A stretch of DNA of 64,000 nt from the NCBI GenBank assembly GCA_965229335.1, contig OZ245874.1, positions 744,001-808,000 on the forward strand, in the 5' to 3' direction. Below, one piece after another: positions 44,576-52,729 of the stretch (position 1 is the stretch's first letter; each line of letters starts with the position of its first letter). The stretch is from JAFKFH01 sp017307375 (GTDB lineage Bacteria > Pseudomonadota > Alphaproteobacteria > Ferrovibrionales > Ferrovibrionaceae). A program made the translations under genes and the position numbers. The notes beneath the pieces are model-generated. The model was not told where the DNA came from, did not search any database, and saw only the letters and a program-made list of their open reading frames with translations.

Positions 44576-46042
44576 ATGAGCAGCGATGCCTGGTTTGCCG
44601 AAGCGTTTGATGCGGCATCCCGGCACCATGAGGCCGGACGCGCGGCCGAGGCGGAGGCGGTCTATCGCGACATTCTCCGCCGCAACCCCGATCACCTTGG
44701 TGCCCTCGGTGAATTCGGCCGACTGGCGCTGCAACTCGGCCAAGCCCGGACCGCGGCCGCACTGCTGGCCAGGGCGGTGGCGCTGCGCCCCGAGGACCCG
44801 ATCTTCCGCAACAATCTGGCGGCGGCCTATGAACATGACGGCCGGCCGGCCGAGGCCCTGGCCTGCCACCGTGCCAATATCGCGCGCCACCCGGCCTTCG
44901 CCCCTGGTCTCAACAACCTCGGCAATGCCCTGAAGTCGCTCGATCGCGTCGAGTCGGCGATTGCAGCCTATCGCCGGGCAGTCGCGGTTGCGCCCGGCGA
45001 TTGGCTGGCGCTCAACAACCTGGGATCGAGCCTTCATCGAGCGAACCGCGATGCCGAGGCCGTTGCGGCCTATCGCGCCGCCCTTGCCCTGCGCGACGAT
45101 CCGGAAATCCATCACGGCCTTGCGCTCGCCCTGCTGGCCCAGGGCGACTTCGCGCAGGGCTGGCCGGAATACGAGTGGCGCGCCCGAACGGCGCAGCATG
45201 TCCCCGGCTGGCCGCGCTTCGCTCAGCCGCGCTGGCAGGGCGAAGCGGCGGTCGGACGCATCCTGCTGATCCATGCCGAGCAGGGGCTGGGCGACATGCT
45301 GCAGTTCTGCCGTTATGTGCCGCTGGTGGCGGCACGCGGCGTGAAGATCGTGCTTTGGATGCCCGATCCGCTGGTCCGCCTGTTGCGGCGGCTGGATGGC
45401 GTCGCCGAGGTGGTGGGCCTTCAGGATCCCTTGCCCGCATTCGATCTCCACTGCCCGATGATGAGCCTGCCGCTGATCTTCGGCACCCGGCTCGAGACCA
45501 TCCCGGCCGCGGTCCCATACCTGTCGCCCTGGCCGCAGGATATTGTGCCGCTTGGCGCGGGTTCGTCGCTGAAAGTCGGCCTGGCATGGGCCGGTAACCC
45601 GTACCTGCAGGCAGACCGCCGTCGATCGCTCTCGGTCGATGATCTGCGCCCGCTGCTCGATCGCGCCGATGTCGCCTGGTACAGCCTGCAGAAAGACAAG
45701 GATGCGCCGCCGGGCATGATCGATCCGATGGGCCGGGTGCGCGATTTCGCCGATACCACCGCCGTGATCGCCAATCTCGATCTGGTCATCTCGGCCGACA
45801 CCGCGGTTGCCCATCTGGCCGGGGCGATGGGCAAGCCGGTGTGGCTGCTGAACCGCTTCGATGCCGAATGGCGCTGGCTGCGCGATCGCGACGACAGCCC
45901 GTGGTATCCGACGCTGCGCCAGTTCCGCCAGACCACCCCCGGGGACTGGGCCGGCGTGATCGCCCGGGTCGATGCAGAACTGCGGCGCATGGGCGCCCCC
46001 TCATCTTCGCACTGGCCAAACGGCGCCGGCTGCACTATCTGA
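44576..46042 (+). CDS. TPR protein with glycosyltransferase-9-like domain
   Basis: This 488-residue protein has about five tetratricopeptide repeats in its first 200 residues (for example AVYRDILRRNPDHLGALGEF and AYRRAVAVAPGDWLALNNLG). A C-terminal domain contains ILLIHAEQGLGDMLQFCRYV, KVGLAWAGNP and LVISADTAVAHLAGAMGKPV. The second part resembles ADP-heptose-type glycosyltransferases (GT9), and the same fusion occurs in many alphaproteobacteria. The transferred sugar and acceptor are unknown; protein or polysaccharide O-glycosylation is possible. There is no signal peptide. Confidence 0.88.
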   Translation: MSSDAWFAEAFDAASRHHEAGRAAEAEAVYRDILRRNPDHLGALGEFGRLALQLGQARTAAALLARAVALRPEDPIFRNNLAAAYEHDGRPAEALACHRANIARHPAFAPGLNNLGNALKSLDRVESAIAAYRRAVAVAPGDWLALNNLGSSLHRANRDAEAVAAYRAALALRDDPEIHHGLALALLAQGDFAQGWPEYEWRARTAQHVPGWPRFAQPRWQGEAAVGRILLIHAEQGLGDMLQFCRYVPLVAARGVKIVLWMPDPLVRLLRRLDGVAEVVGLQDPLPAFDLHCPMMSLPLIFGTRLETIPAAVPYLSPWPQDIVPLGAGSSLKVGLAWAGNPYLQADRRRSLSVDDLRPLLDRADVAWYSLQKDKDAPPGMIDPMGRVRDFADTTAVIANLDLVISADTAVAHLAGAMGKPVWLLNRFDAEWRWLRDRDDSPWYPTLRQFRQTTPGDWAGVIARVDAELRRMGAPSSSHWPNGAGCTI

Positions 46043-46138
46043 TCGCCTCTCCGGCAGGGCCGGCCCGGGACGGGCCCCCGCCGCTATCCCGCGCGGGCCT
46101 GAAACCGGCCCCCGCGCCAACCACGATCGCAAGCGACC

Positions 46139-47902
46139 ATGCCCTTCCCCGAGACCAATCCCGCCCTTGCGCGTGCCCTGGCGGCGCGCGGCTATTCCGA
46201 ACCCACCCCCGTCCAGGCGGCGGTGCTGCAGGACGATGCCGCCGGTCGCGACCTGCTGGTTTCGGCCCAGACCGGGTCGGGCAAGACGGTCGCCTTCGGC
46301 CTGGCCTTCGCCGAAACCCTGCTGGAGGGCGCCGAGCGTTTCGGCCAGGCGGCCGAGCCGCGCGCGCTGATCGTCGCGCCGACCCGCGAGCTGGCGATGC
46401 AGGTGCATGGCGAGCTTTCCTGGCTCTACGCCGAGACCGGGGCGCGCATCCTGTCCTGCGTCGGCGGCATGGATGCACGGCGCGAGGCGCGGATGCTGGC
46501 CGACGGCTGCCACATCGTCGTCGGCACGCCGGGCCGCCTGCGCGACCATCTCGAGCGCGGCCAGCTCGACATCTCCGGCCTGCGCGTCGTCGTGCTCGAC
46601 GAAGCCGACGAAATGCTCGACCTGGGGTTCCGCGAAGATCTCGAATTCATCCTCGACGCCACCCCTGCCGAGCGCCGGACCCTGCTGTTCTCGGCCACCA
46701 TCGCGCGCGACATCGCCAATCTGGCCCGCCGCTATCAGCGCGACGCGTTGCGCATCGACACGCTGGTGCGCAACGAACCGCATGGCGACATCGAGTACCG
46801 TGCAGTCCGTGTCGCCCCCAACGATGTCGAGCATGCCGTCGTCAACCTGCTGCGGTATTTCGAGGTGCGCGCAGCCCTGGTGTTCTGCGCGACGCGCGAG
46901 GCGGTGCGGCATCTGCACGCCAATCTGATGGAGCGCGGCTTCGCTGCCGTCGCGCTGTCGGGCGAGATGAGCCAGAACGAGCGGACCCACGCGCTGCAGG
47001 CGCTGCGCGACGGCCGCGCCCGGGTCTGCATTGCGACCGACGTGGCGGCCCGCGGCCTCGACCTGCCCGATCTGGCACTGGTCATCCATGCCGATTTGCC
47101 GAACAACCGCGCGACACTCCTGCATCGCTCGGGCCGTACCGGCCGTGCCGGTCGCAAGGGCATCTCGGCGCTGATCGTGCCCTATACCCGTCGCCGCAAG
47201 GCCGAGCAGCTGATCGCCACCGCCGGCGTCGAGGCGCGCTGGGATCGGCCCCCGACGGCCGACGAGATCCGTACCCGCGATCAGGAACGCCTGCTGGAAG
47301 ACCCGCTGCTGACCGAGGCGGCGACGGCCGAGGACCTGGCCCTCGGCCGCGCGCTGCTCGGCGGACGTTCGGCCGAGGAGATCGCTGCGGCGCTGATCCG
47401 GCTGCATCGGGCCCGCCTGCCGGCACCAGAAGACCTGATCGACGAGGCGCCGCAGCGCCCCTCGTTCCGCGAGCGCGAGCGCGACCAGCGTCCGCCGCGC
47501 GAGCGGTATGACGGCCGACCCGCGGGCGAGATGTCCTGGTTCCGGATGCCGGTCGGCCGCCAGGCCAATGCCGATCCGAAATGGCTGATCCCGCTGATCT
47601 GCCGGCTGGGCCATGTGACGAAGAAAGAGATCGGCGCGATCCGCGTCTTCGACCGCGAGACCAAGTTCGAGATCGCGCGTGACGTGGCCGACCGTTTCGC
47701 CGACGCGGTGCGCCAGGCGCCGGCGGGCGAGATCCGGATCGATGCGGCCGGCGCGCCCGGCGAGCGACGCGAGTTCCGCGAGCCACGGCCCGCTTCGGCC
47801 CCGGCCGGCGACCGCCCGGCCTTCAAGAAGCCGTTCAGGAAGGAATTCCGCAAGCCCGAGGGCGGCGGCAAGGTCTTCAGGAAGAAGCCGGCACGGGGCT
47901 GA
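46139..47902 (+). CDS. DEAD-box RNA helicase with DbpA-like RNA-binding domain
   Basis: This 587-residue helicase has the Q motif region (SEPTPVQAAVL), motif I AQTGSGKT (38-45), PTREL, DEAD near residue 156, SAT (LFSATIA), and motif VI HRSGRTGRAG. After a linker rich in Arg and Glu, residues 465-530 form a DbpA/CsdA-type RNA-binding fold (MSWFRMPVGRQANADPKWLI, then TKKEIGAIRVFDRETKFEI). A basic Lys/Arg tail ends the protein. It is likely a ribosome-assembly or mRNA-remodelling helicase. Its last 26 bases overlap the convergent iclR-like gene. Confidence 0.93.
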   Translation: MPFPETNPALARALAARGYSEPTPVQAAVLQDDAAGRDLLVSAQTGSGKTVAFGLAFAETLLEGAERFGQAAEPRALIVAPTRELAMQVHGELSWLYAETGARILSCVGGMDARREARMLADGCHIVVGTPGRLRDHLERGQLDISGLRVVVLDEADEMLDLGFREDLEFILDATPAERRTLLFSATIARDIANLARRYQRDALRIDTLVRNEPHGDIEYRAVRVAPNDVEHAVVNLLRYFEVRAALVFCATREAVRHLHANLMERGFAAVALSGEMSQNERTHALQALRDGRARVCIATDVAARGLDLPDLALVIHADLPNNRATLLHRSGRTGRAGRKGISALIVPYTRRRKAEQLIATAGVEARWDRPPTADEIRTRDQERLLEDPLLTEAATAEDLALGRALLGGRSAEEIAAALIRLHRARLPAPEDLIDEAPQRPSFRERERDQRPPRERYDGRPAGEMSWFRMPVGRQANADPKWLIPLICRLGHVTKKEIGAIRVFDRETKFEIARDVADRFADAVRQAPAGEIRIDAAGAPGERREFREPRPASAPAGDRPAFKKPFRKEFRKPEGGGKVFRKKPARG

Positions 47903-48623
47903 CATGGCCCAGCCGGGCCGACAGCGTCGCGGCGCACCCGGCAATCGCTGTGGCAATCGGGCTGTCCCAGGCTGCGTCGAAGCTGGCTGACGGCCCTAGT
48001 GCCGTCAGCGCCAGCACGATGCGGCCGAACTGATCGAAGACCGGCGCGCTGAACGCGTTGATGCCGGGAATGGGCTGGCCCTGCGCGCGGGCCAGGCCCC
48101 GGCGACGGATTTCCACGAGAGTTTCTGACGGGGGCGGGGGCCCCATCGGGCCGTCCAGCCGCTCGGGCGGCAGATAGGCGGCGAACAGCCGACCCGTCGC
48201 CGTATCGGCCAGCGCCATCACCGTGCCGACCCGCAGGTTCGCATGGATGGGATGGCGCGACTCTTCCAGCCGTACGACAGTCGGCCCGACATTACCCCAC
48301 ACCGCGACGGCAACTGCGTGGCCGATGCTGTCGCTCAGCGCCGCGATCGCCGGCGTCGCCAGCCGTAGCGGGTCGAGATGCCGCAGGCTCGCGAGCCCAA
48401 GTTGCAGGGCGAGGGGCCCCAGCCCGTAGCGGCCCGTCGCCGCATCCTGCTCGACCAGTCCGATCTTGCCGAAACTGACCAGATAGGGATGCGCCTTGGC
48501 CGCCGGCATGTCCGCGGCCCGCGCCAGGTCACGCAACATCATCGGCGCGCCATCGCGCGCCAGCGCCTGCAGCAGCGCCCCGCCCACTTCGATCGACTGG
48601 ATGCCGCGCCGGTCCCTCTCCAT
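47877..48623 (-). CDS. IclR-family transcriptional regulator
   Basis: This 248-residue regulator has an N-terminal winged helix (LLRDLARAADMPAAKAHPYL and RYGLGPLALQLG). A C-terminal effector-binding domain contains VVRLEESRHPIHANLRVGTV and GINAFSAPVFDQFGRIVLAL. IclR proteins sense small acids and control adjacent catabolic genes. It is divergent from the metallo-hydrolase gene, with an 80-base region that holds a palindrome. It probably controls that operon. Confidence 0.9.
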   Translation of the reverse strand: MERDRRGIQSIEVGGALLQALARDGAPMMLRDLARAADMPAAKAHPYLVSFGKIGLVEQDAATGRYGLGPLALQLGLASLRHLDPLRLATPAIAALSDSIGHAVAVAVWGNVGPTVVRLEESRHPIHANLRVGTVMALADTATGRLFAAYLPPERLDGPMGPPPPSETLVEIRRRGLARAQGQPIPGINAFSAPVFDQFGRIVLALTALGPSASFDAAWDSPIATAIAGCAATLSARLGHVSPVPASS

Positions 48624-48649
48624 CCCTGAATTTCGTCATTATCGAGTCG

Positions 48650-48678
48650 ATTGCGCAATAACTAAAATCTGTTACAGT
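48650..48678 (+). promoter_or_regulatory. promoter and candidate IclR operator
   Basis: ATTGCGCAAT (48650-48659) is a perfect 10-base palindrome. It overlaps a -35-like TTGCGC at 48651. The -10-like TACAGT is at 48673, after a 16-base spacer. The site lies in the divergent region between the IclR-type gene and the metallo-hydrolase gene. Confidence 0.5.
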
Positions 48679-48703
48679 CGCAACTAATCCAGGGAGCAAC
48701 GCC

Positions 48704-49654
48704 ATGAGCAAGAAGTTCGCGAGCCACGCCGACCTCGCCGAGAAGACCGTCTCCTTCGACCGGCTGTCGGAGAACGCTTACGCCTATACGGCCGAGGGCG
48801 ATCCCAATACCGGCATCATCATCGGCGACAATGCGGTCATGGTGCTCGATACCCAGGCGACCCCGGTGATGGCCCAGGACGTCATCCGGCGCATCCGCGA
48901 GGTGACCGACAAGCCGATCAAATACGTCCTGCTGTCGCATTATCACGCCGTGCGCGTGCTGGGCGCGACCGCCTACCGGCCGGACCACGTCATCGCCAGC
49001 GAGGATACCCGCGACCTGATCGTCGAACGCGGCGAGGCCGACATGAAAAGCGAGATCGAACGCTTTCCCCGCCTGTTCCGCGCCGTCGAATCGGTGCCGG
49101 GCCTGACCTGGCCGACGATCACCTTCAAGGGCGAGATGACGCTGTGGCTGGGCCAGCTCGAGGTCAAGCTGCTGCAGCTCGGGCGCGGCCACACCAAGGG
49201 CGACACCGTCGCCTGGCTGCCGCAGCAGAAGATCCTGTTCTCGGGCGATCTCGTCGAGTTCGACGCGACGCCCTATTGCGGCGACGCCTATTTCACCGAC
49301 TGGCCGGCGACGCTCGACGCCGTCGCCGCGCTGAAGCCCGCGCAGCTGGTGCCGGGCCGCGGCAAGGCGCTGACCACGCCCGAGCAGGTGCAGGCGGGGC
49401 TGGCCGGTACGCGCGGCTTCATCGCCGACCTCTACGCCTCGGTGCAGGAAGGTGCGAAGGCCGGCCACGACCTGCGTGCCGTCTATCGTGCGACCTATGA
49501 TCGGCTCAAGCCGAAATACGGTCATTGGGTGATCTTCGATCACTGCATGCCCTTCGATGTCAGCCGCGCCTACGACGAGGCGACCGGCCATCGCGATCCG
49601 CGAATCTGGACGGCGCAGCGCGACAAGGAGATGTGGGAAGCGCTGGAAGGCTGA
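48704..49654 (+). CDS. metallo-beta-lactamase-fold hydrolase, quinone/FAD-oxygenase cassette type
   Basis: This 316-residue MBL-fold protein begins with the usual beta strands (AYAYTAEGDPNTGIIIGDNA). The metal motif reads LLSHYHAVRVLGA: the first two histidines are present, but the following Asp and His are replaced by Val and Arg. Later ligand candidates are GHTKGDTV, FSGDLVEFD and FDHCMPF. It may therefore bind one metal or use an altered site. AGGGAGC precedes the ATG. It lies 6 bases before the FAD monooxygenase gene and should act on its product or substrate. Confidence 0.87.
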   Translation: MSKKFASHADLAEKTVSFDRLSENAYAYTAEGDPNTGIIIGDNAVMVLDTQATPVMAQDVIRRIREVTDKPIKYVLLSHYHAVRVLGATAYRPDHVIASEDTRDLIVERGEADMKSEIERFPRLFRAVESVPGLTWPTITFKGEMTLWLGQLEVKLLQLGRGHTKGDTVAWLPQQKILFSGDLVEFDATPYCGDAYFTDWPATLDAVAALKPAQLVPGRGKALTTPEQVQAGLAGTRGFIADLYASVQEGAKAGHDLRAVYRATYDRLKPKYGHWVIFDHCMPFDVSRAYDEATGHRDPRIWTAQRDKEMWEALEG

Positions 49655-49660
49655 GCGGCC

Positions 49661-51247
49661 ATGGCCGACGTCGACTACCAGTCGCTGGTCTTGCCCTACC
49701 GGCGCAGTGCCGACCAGGATCGCCCCGAACCCGCGCGCCATCCCGTCGTCGTGGTCGGCGCCGGACCGGTCGGGCTGACCATGGCCATCGACCTGGCCCA
49801 GCGCGGCGTCACGGTAGTGGTGCTGGACGACGACGACCGGCTGTCGACCGGATCGCGGGCGATCTGCTTTTCCAAGCGCGCGCTGGAAATCTGGGATCGC
49901 CTCGGCTGCGGCCGCCGCATGGCCGACAAGGGCGTGCGCTGGAATACCGGCCGCGTCTTCTTCGGCGATGACGAGATCTACAATTTCGACCTGCTGCCCG
50001 AGGCGGGGCATGGCTTTGCGGCCTTCGTCAACCTCCAGCAATATTACGCCGAAGGCTACCTCCTTGAGCGTACGGAAGATTTTCCCGGTATCGAAATTCG
50101 CTGGCGCAACAAGGTCACCGGCATCCTGCCGGCCGCCGACGGCGCGCGGCTGACGATCGACACCCCGGACGGCAGCTATGACCTCGACGCCGACTGGGTG
50201 ATCGCGGCCGACGGCTCGCGCAGCCCGCTCAGGGCGATGATGGGGCTGGAGGCGAAGGGCAGGGTGTTCAGGGATCGATTCCTGATCGCCGACGTGCGCA
50301 TGACCGCCGATTTTCCCAGCGAGCGCTGGTTCTGGTTCGACCCGCCGTTTCACCGCAACCAGTCGGTGCTGCTGCACCGCCAGCCCGACAATGTCTGGCG
50401 CATCGACTTCCAATTGGGCTGGGATGCCGATCCAGTCGCCGAACGCCAGCCGGAACGGGTGTTGCCGCGCGTCCGCGCGCTGCTCGGTCCCGATGCGCAA
50501 TTCGACCTCGAATGGTGCAGCGTCTACACCTTCGCCTGCCAGCGCATGGAGCGTTTTTGCCATGGCCGGGTGGTCTTCGTCGGCGACGCGGCCCACGGCG
50601 TCTCGCCGTTCGGCGCGCGCGGCGCCAATTCCGGTGTGCAGGACGTCGACAACCTCGGCTGGAAGCTGGCCCTGGTGCTGGAGGGACGTGCCCCGGAGTC
50701 GCTGATCGACAGCTACGGCGCCGAGCGCGAATACGCCGCCGACGAGAACATCCTGAATTCGACCCGGTCGACCGACTTCATCACCCCGAAAAGCCAGATG
50801 AGCCGGGTGTTCCGCGACGCCGTGCTCGACCTTGCCCGCGATTGCGGCTTCGCGCGGCGGCTGGTCAATTCCGGCCGTCTGTCGGTGCCGGCGACGCTGC
50901 ACGGTTCGAGCCTCAACACGCCGGACATCGACGCGTTCGCCGGGGCGATGGTGCCCGGCGCGGTCTGTGCCGATGCGCCGGTGATCCGCGACGGCCGGCG
51001 TGGCTGGTTCCTCGAGAACCTCGGGGCCGGCTTCACGCTGCTCTGCTTCGGCGAGGGTCCGGGAGATGCGGTTGTCGTGGGCCGCGACCTGATCGACGCC
51101 GAAGGCCTGCTGGCCCGCCGCTACGATGCCCGGCCCGGCACCTGTTACCTGATCCGGCCCGACCAGCATGTCGCTGCGCGCTGGCGGCGCCATGACGCAG
51201 ACCTGGTCGCGGCGGCCATCGACCGCGCGATGGGAAAGCCCGCATGA
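49661..51247 (+). CDS. FAD-dependent aromatic monooxygenase-like protein
   Basis: This 528-residue flavoprotein belongs to the PHBH/MhpA group. The FAD-binding GAGPVGLTMAIDLAQRG starts near residue 33. The DG motif is WVIAADGSRSPLRAM, and the GD motif is FVGDAAHGVSPFGARGANSG near 307. A C-terminal thioredoxin-like segment follows. It probably hydroxylates an aromatic acid using NAD(P)H and O2. Substrate identity is not visible; the 3-hydroxyphenylpropionate-type monooxygenases are the nearest theme. Its stop overlaps the DUF2783 start (ATGA). Confidence 0.92.
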   Translation: MADVDYQSLVLPYRRSADQDRPEPARHPVVVVGAGPVGLTMAIDLAQRGVTVVVLDDDDRLSTGSRAICFSKRALEIWDRLGCGRRMADKGVRWNTGRVFFGDDEIYNFDLLPEAGHGFAAFVNLQQYYAEGYLLERTEDFPGIEIRWRNKVTGILPAADGARLTIDTPDGSYDLDADWVIAADGSRSPLRAMMGLEAKGRVFRDRFLIADVRMTADFPSERWFWFDPPFHRNQSVLLHRQPDNVWRIDFQLGWDADPVAERQPERVLPRVRALLGPDAQFDLEWCSVYTFACQRMERFCHGRVVFVGDAAHGVSPFGARGANSGVQDVDNLGWKLALVLEGRAPESLIDSYGAEREYAADENILNSTRSTDFITPKSQMSRVFRDAVLDLARDCGFARRLVNSGRLSVPATLHGSSLNTPDIDAFAGAMVPGAVCADAPVIRDGRRGWFLENLGAGFTLLCFGEGPGDAVVVGRDLIDAEGLLARRYDARPGTCYLIRPDQHVAARWRRHDADLVAAAIDRAMGKPA

Positions 51248-51438
51248 TGCTCAACACCGAACCCAATCTTGCCGCGCCGGACGATTTCTACGAGGCGCTG
51301 ATCGAGATGCATCGCGATCTGACGCCGGAAGAAAGCGCGGCGGTCAACGCCCGGCTGATCCTGCTGCTCGCCAACCACATCGGCGACACCGAAGTACTGA
51401 TGCAGGCGATGCAGCGCGCGCGTTCGCGGGAATGGTGA
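51244..51438 (+). CDS. DUF2783 small protein
   Basis: This 64-residue protein has the pattern PDDFYEALIEMHRDLTPEES and SAAVNARLILLLANHIGD. It matches DUF2783, a small helical family that usually follows this class of FAD monooxygenase. It could be a subunit or stabiliser. The start ATGATG overlaps the monooxygenase stop. It ends 24 bases before the convergent lipoprotein gene. Confidence 0.85.
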   Translation: MMLNTEPNLAAPDDFYEALIEMHRDLTPEESAAVNARLILLLANHIGDTEVLMQAMQRARSREW

Positions 51439-51462
51439 TCGAACCGCCCCGACGGGCTGTCG

Positions 51463-51954
51463 CTAGGACGTTCCACCCAGCGACAGCCGGATCGCCTTGT
51501 CGAGGTCGGCCTTGCGCTTTTCCAGGTCGCGCAGCTTCTGTTCCTTGGCCGCGACGTCGGCCGCCTTGGTCGGATCGTCGCGATCGGCCTGCATCTGCAG
51601 GTTCAGCGTCGAAAGCTCGCGGTTGATCGCATCCGATTCGCGCTTCAGCTTGTCGTAGGCCTGGGCGCTCAGCTTCTGCTGGCTGAGCGCCGCGGCCAGC
51701 GCGGTGTTGGTCTTGGCCAGATCGTCCCGGGCGCTGGCAATGCGCTTCTCGTTGCGTTCGATGTCGCGGTTGGTCGCCAGCAGCTGGTCCTGCAGGTTCT
51801 GGTTTTCCTGCTTGGCGGCGTTGTAGTTCGACTGGGCGGCGGCCACGCGGTTCTGCGGGCCGCCCGCCATCATGTCCGACTTGGCATCGAGATAGGCATT
51901 GCAGCCGCCGAGCGTCACGGCCAGCGCGGCCAAGACCACAATCCTAGCCGACAC
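51463..51954 (-). CDS. coiled-coil lipoprotein, last gene of the srf-like operon
   Basis: This 163-residue protein has a type II signal peptide (MSARIVVLAALAVTLGGC) with the lipobox LGGC; Cys18 would be lipidated. The rest is one long alpha-helical coiled coil, rich in Gln, Asn, Lys and Ala (NQNLQDQLLATNRDIERNEK, then KEQKLRDLEKRKADLDKAIR). The start is GTG at 51954, with GGAGG 7 bases upstream. It overlaps the end of the preceding lipoprotein gene by 11 bases. It should sit in the envelope. No family name is recognised. Confidence 0.85.
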   Translation of the reverse strand: MSARIVVLAALAVTLGGCNAYLDAKSDMMAGGPQNRVAAAQSNYNAAKQENQNLQDQLLATNRDIERNEKRIASARDDLAKTNTALAAALSQQKLSAQAYDKLKRESDAINRELSTLNLQMQADRDDPTKAADVAAKEQKLRDLEKRKADLDKAIRLSLGGTS

Positions 51955-52699
51955 GGGTCACCTCCAGGGCGGAATTCAGGCCCCTCACGCTCTGCTCCAT
52001 CTTTGCGACCTCGCCTTCAAGCTGGGCGATCTGGGCGTCCATGTTGGCCGTATTGCCGCCCTGTGCCCGCATCTTCCTGGCGGCGTCGCGATAATTTGCC
52101 AGCTTCTTGTTGCCGTTGTTGACCAGGGTCTGCAGCAATGCGCGATTTTCCTCGATCTTCACGCGCTCGGCATTGGCCTGGTCGACGGTCATCTTCTTCG
52201 TCGCGACATCCTGCTTGATCTGGTCCAGCTGGGCCTTGGAATCGGCCAGCACCTGCTCGGCCGTGGCGACCTGTCGCTTCAGGGTTTCGCTGTCCTTGCG
52301 CACGTCGTCGGCCATCGCATTCAGCATGCGGACCTTGTTGTTGGCGTTCTCCTGCGCCTTGGCGGTCATGTAGCCGTCGACGCCGCCCAGGATGCCGCCG
52401 GCCGCCGCGCCGATCAGCGCCCCGGCCAGCACCGAATCGCGGTTGTTGCCGCTGGCCGAACCGGCCAGCGCGCCCAGGATGCCGCCGATGATCAGCCCGG
52501 TGACGACGCCGCCGGCAACGGTTTCGTTGAACTTGTTGGCCTCGTCGCGCAACTGCAGCTCGGCCGGCGTCAGGTTCGCCGGCTGGGCGGCCGTCGCGGC
52601 ATCGCGCGTCCCGGTCCCGGTGGTCTGGCAGCCCGCCAGCGCCAGTGAGGTCGCGACCACGAAGGCGGTGGCGGTGCGATGAAACGAACTTGCCGTCAT
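51944..52699 (-). CDS. glycine-zipper coiled-coil lipoprotein
   Basis: This 251-residue protein has a lipoprotein signal with LAGC at Cys24. A glycine-zipper segment follows (GGVVTGLIIGGILGALAG and LAGALIGAAAGGILGG, about 63-107) that can pack into or across a membrane. The last 140 residues form a long coiled coil (LKRQVATAEQVLADSKAQLD). The ATG follows GAGGGCGAC. It is 30 bases downstream of the FGE-fold gene and overlaps the next lipoprotein gene, so the two probably work together in the envelope. Confidence 0.85.
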   Translation of the reverse strand: MTASSFHRTATAFVVATSLALAGCQTTGTGTRDAATAAQPANLTPAELQLRDEANKFNETVAGGVVTGLIIGGILGALAGSASGNNRDSVLAGALIGAAAGGILGGVDGYMTAKAQENANNKVRMLNAMADDVRKDSETLKRQVATAEQVLADSKAQLDQIKQDVATKKMTVDQANAERVKIEENRALLQTLVNNGNKKLANYRDAARKMRAQGGNTANMDAQIAQLEGEVAKMEQSVRGLNSALEVTRVG

Positions 52700-52729
52700 G
52701 GTTGTCGCCCTCGAATCCTCAGCAACTGA

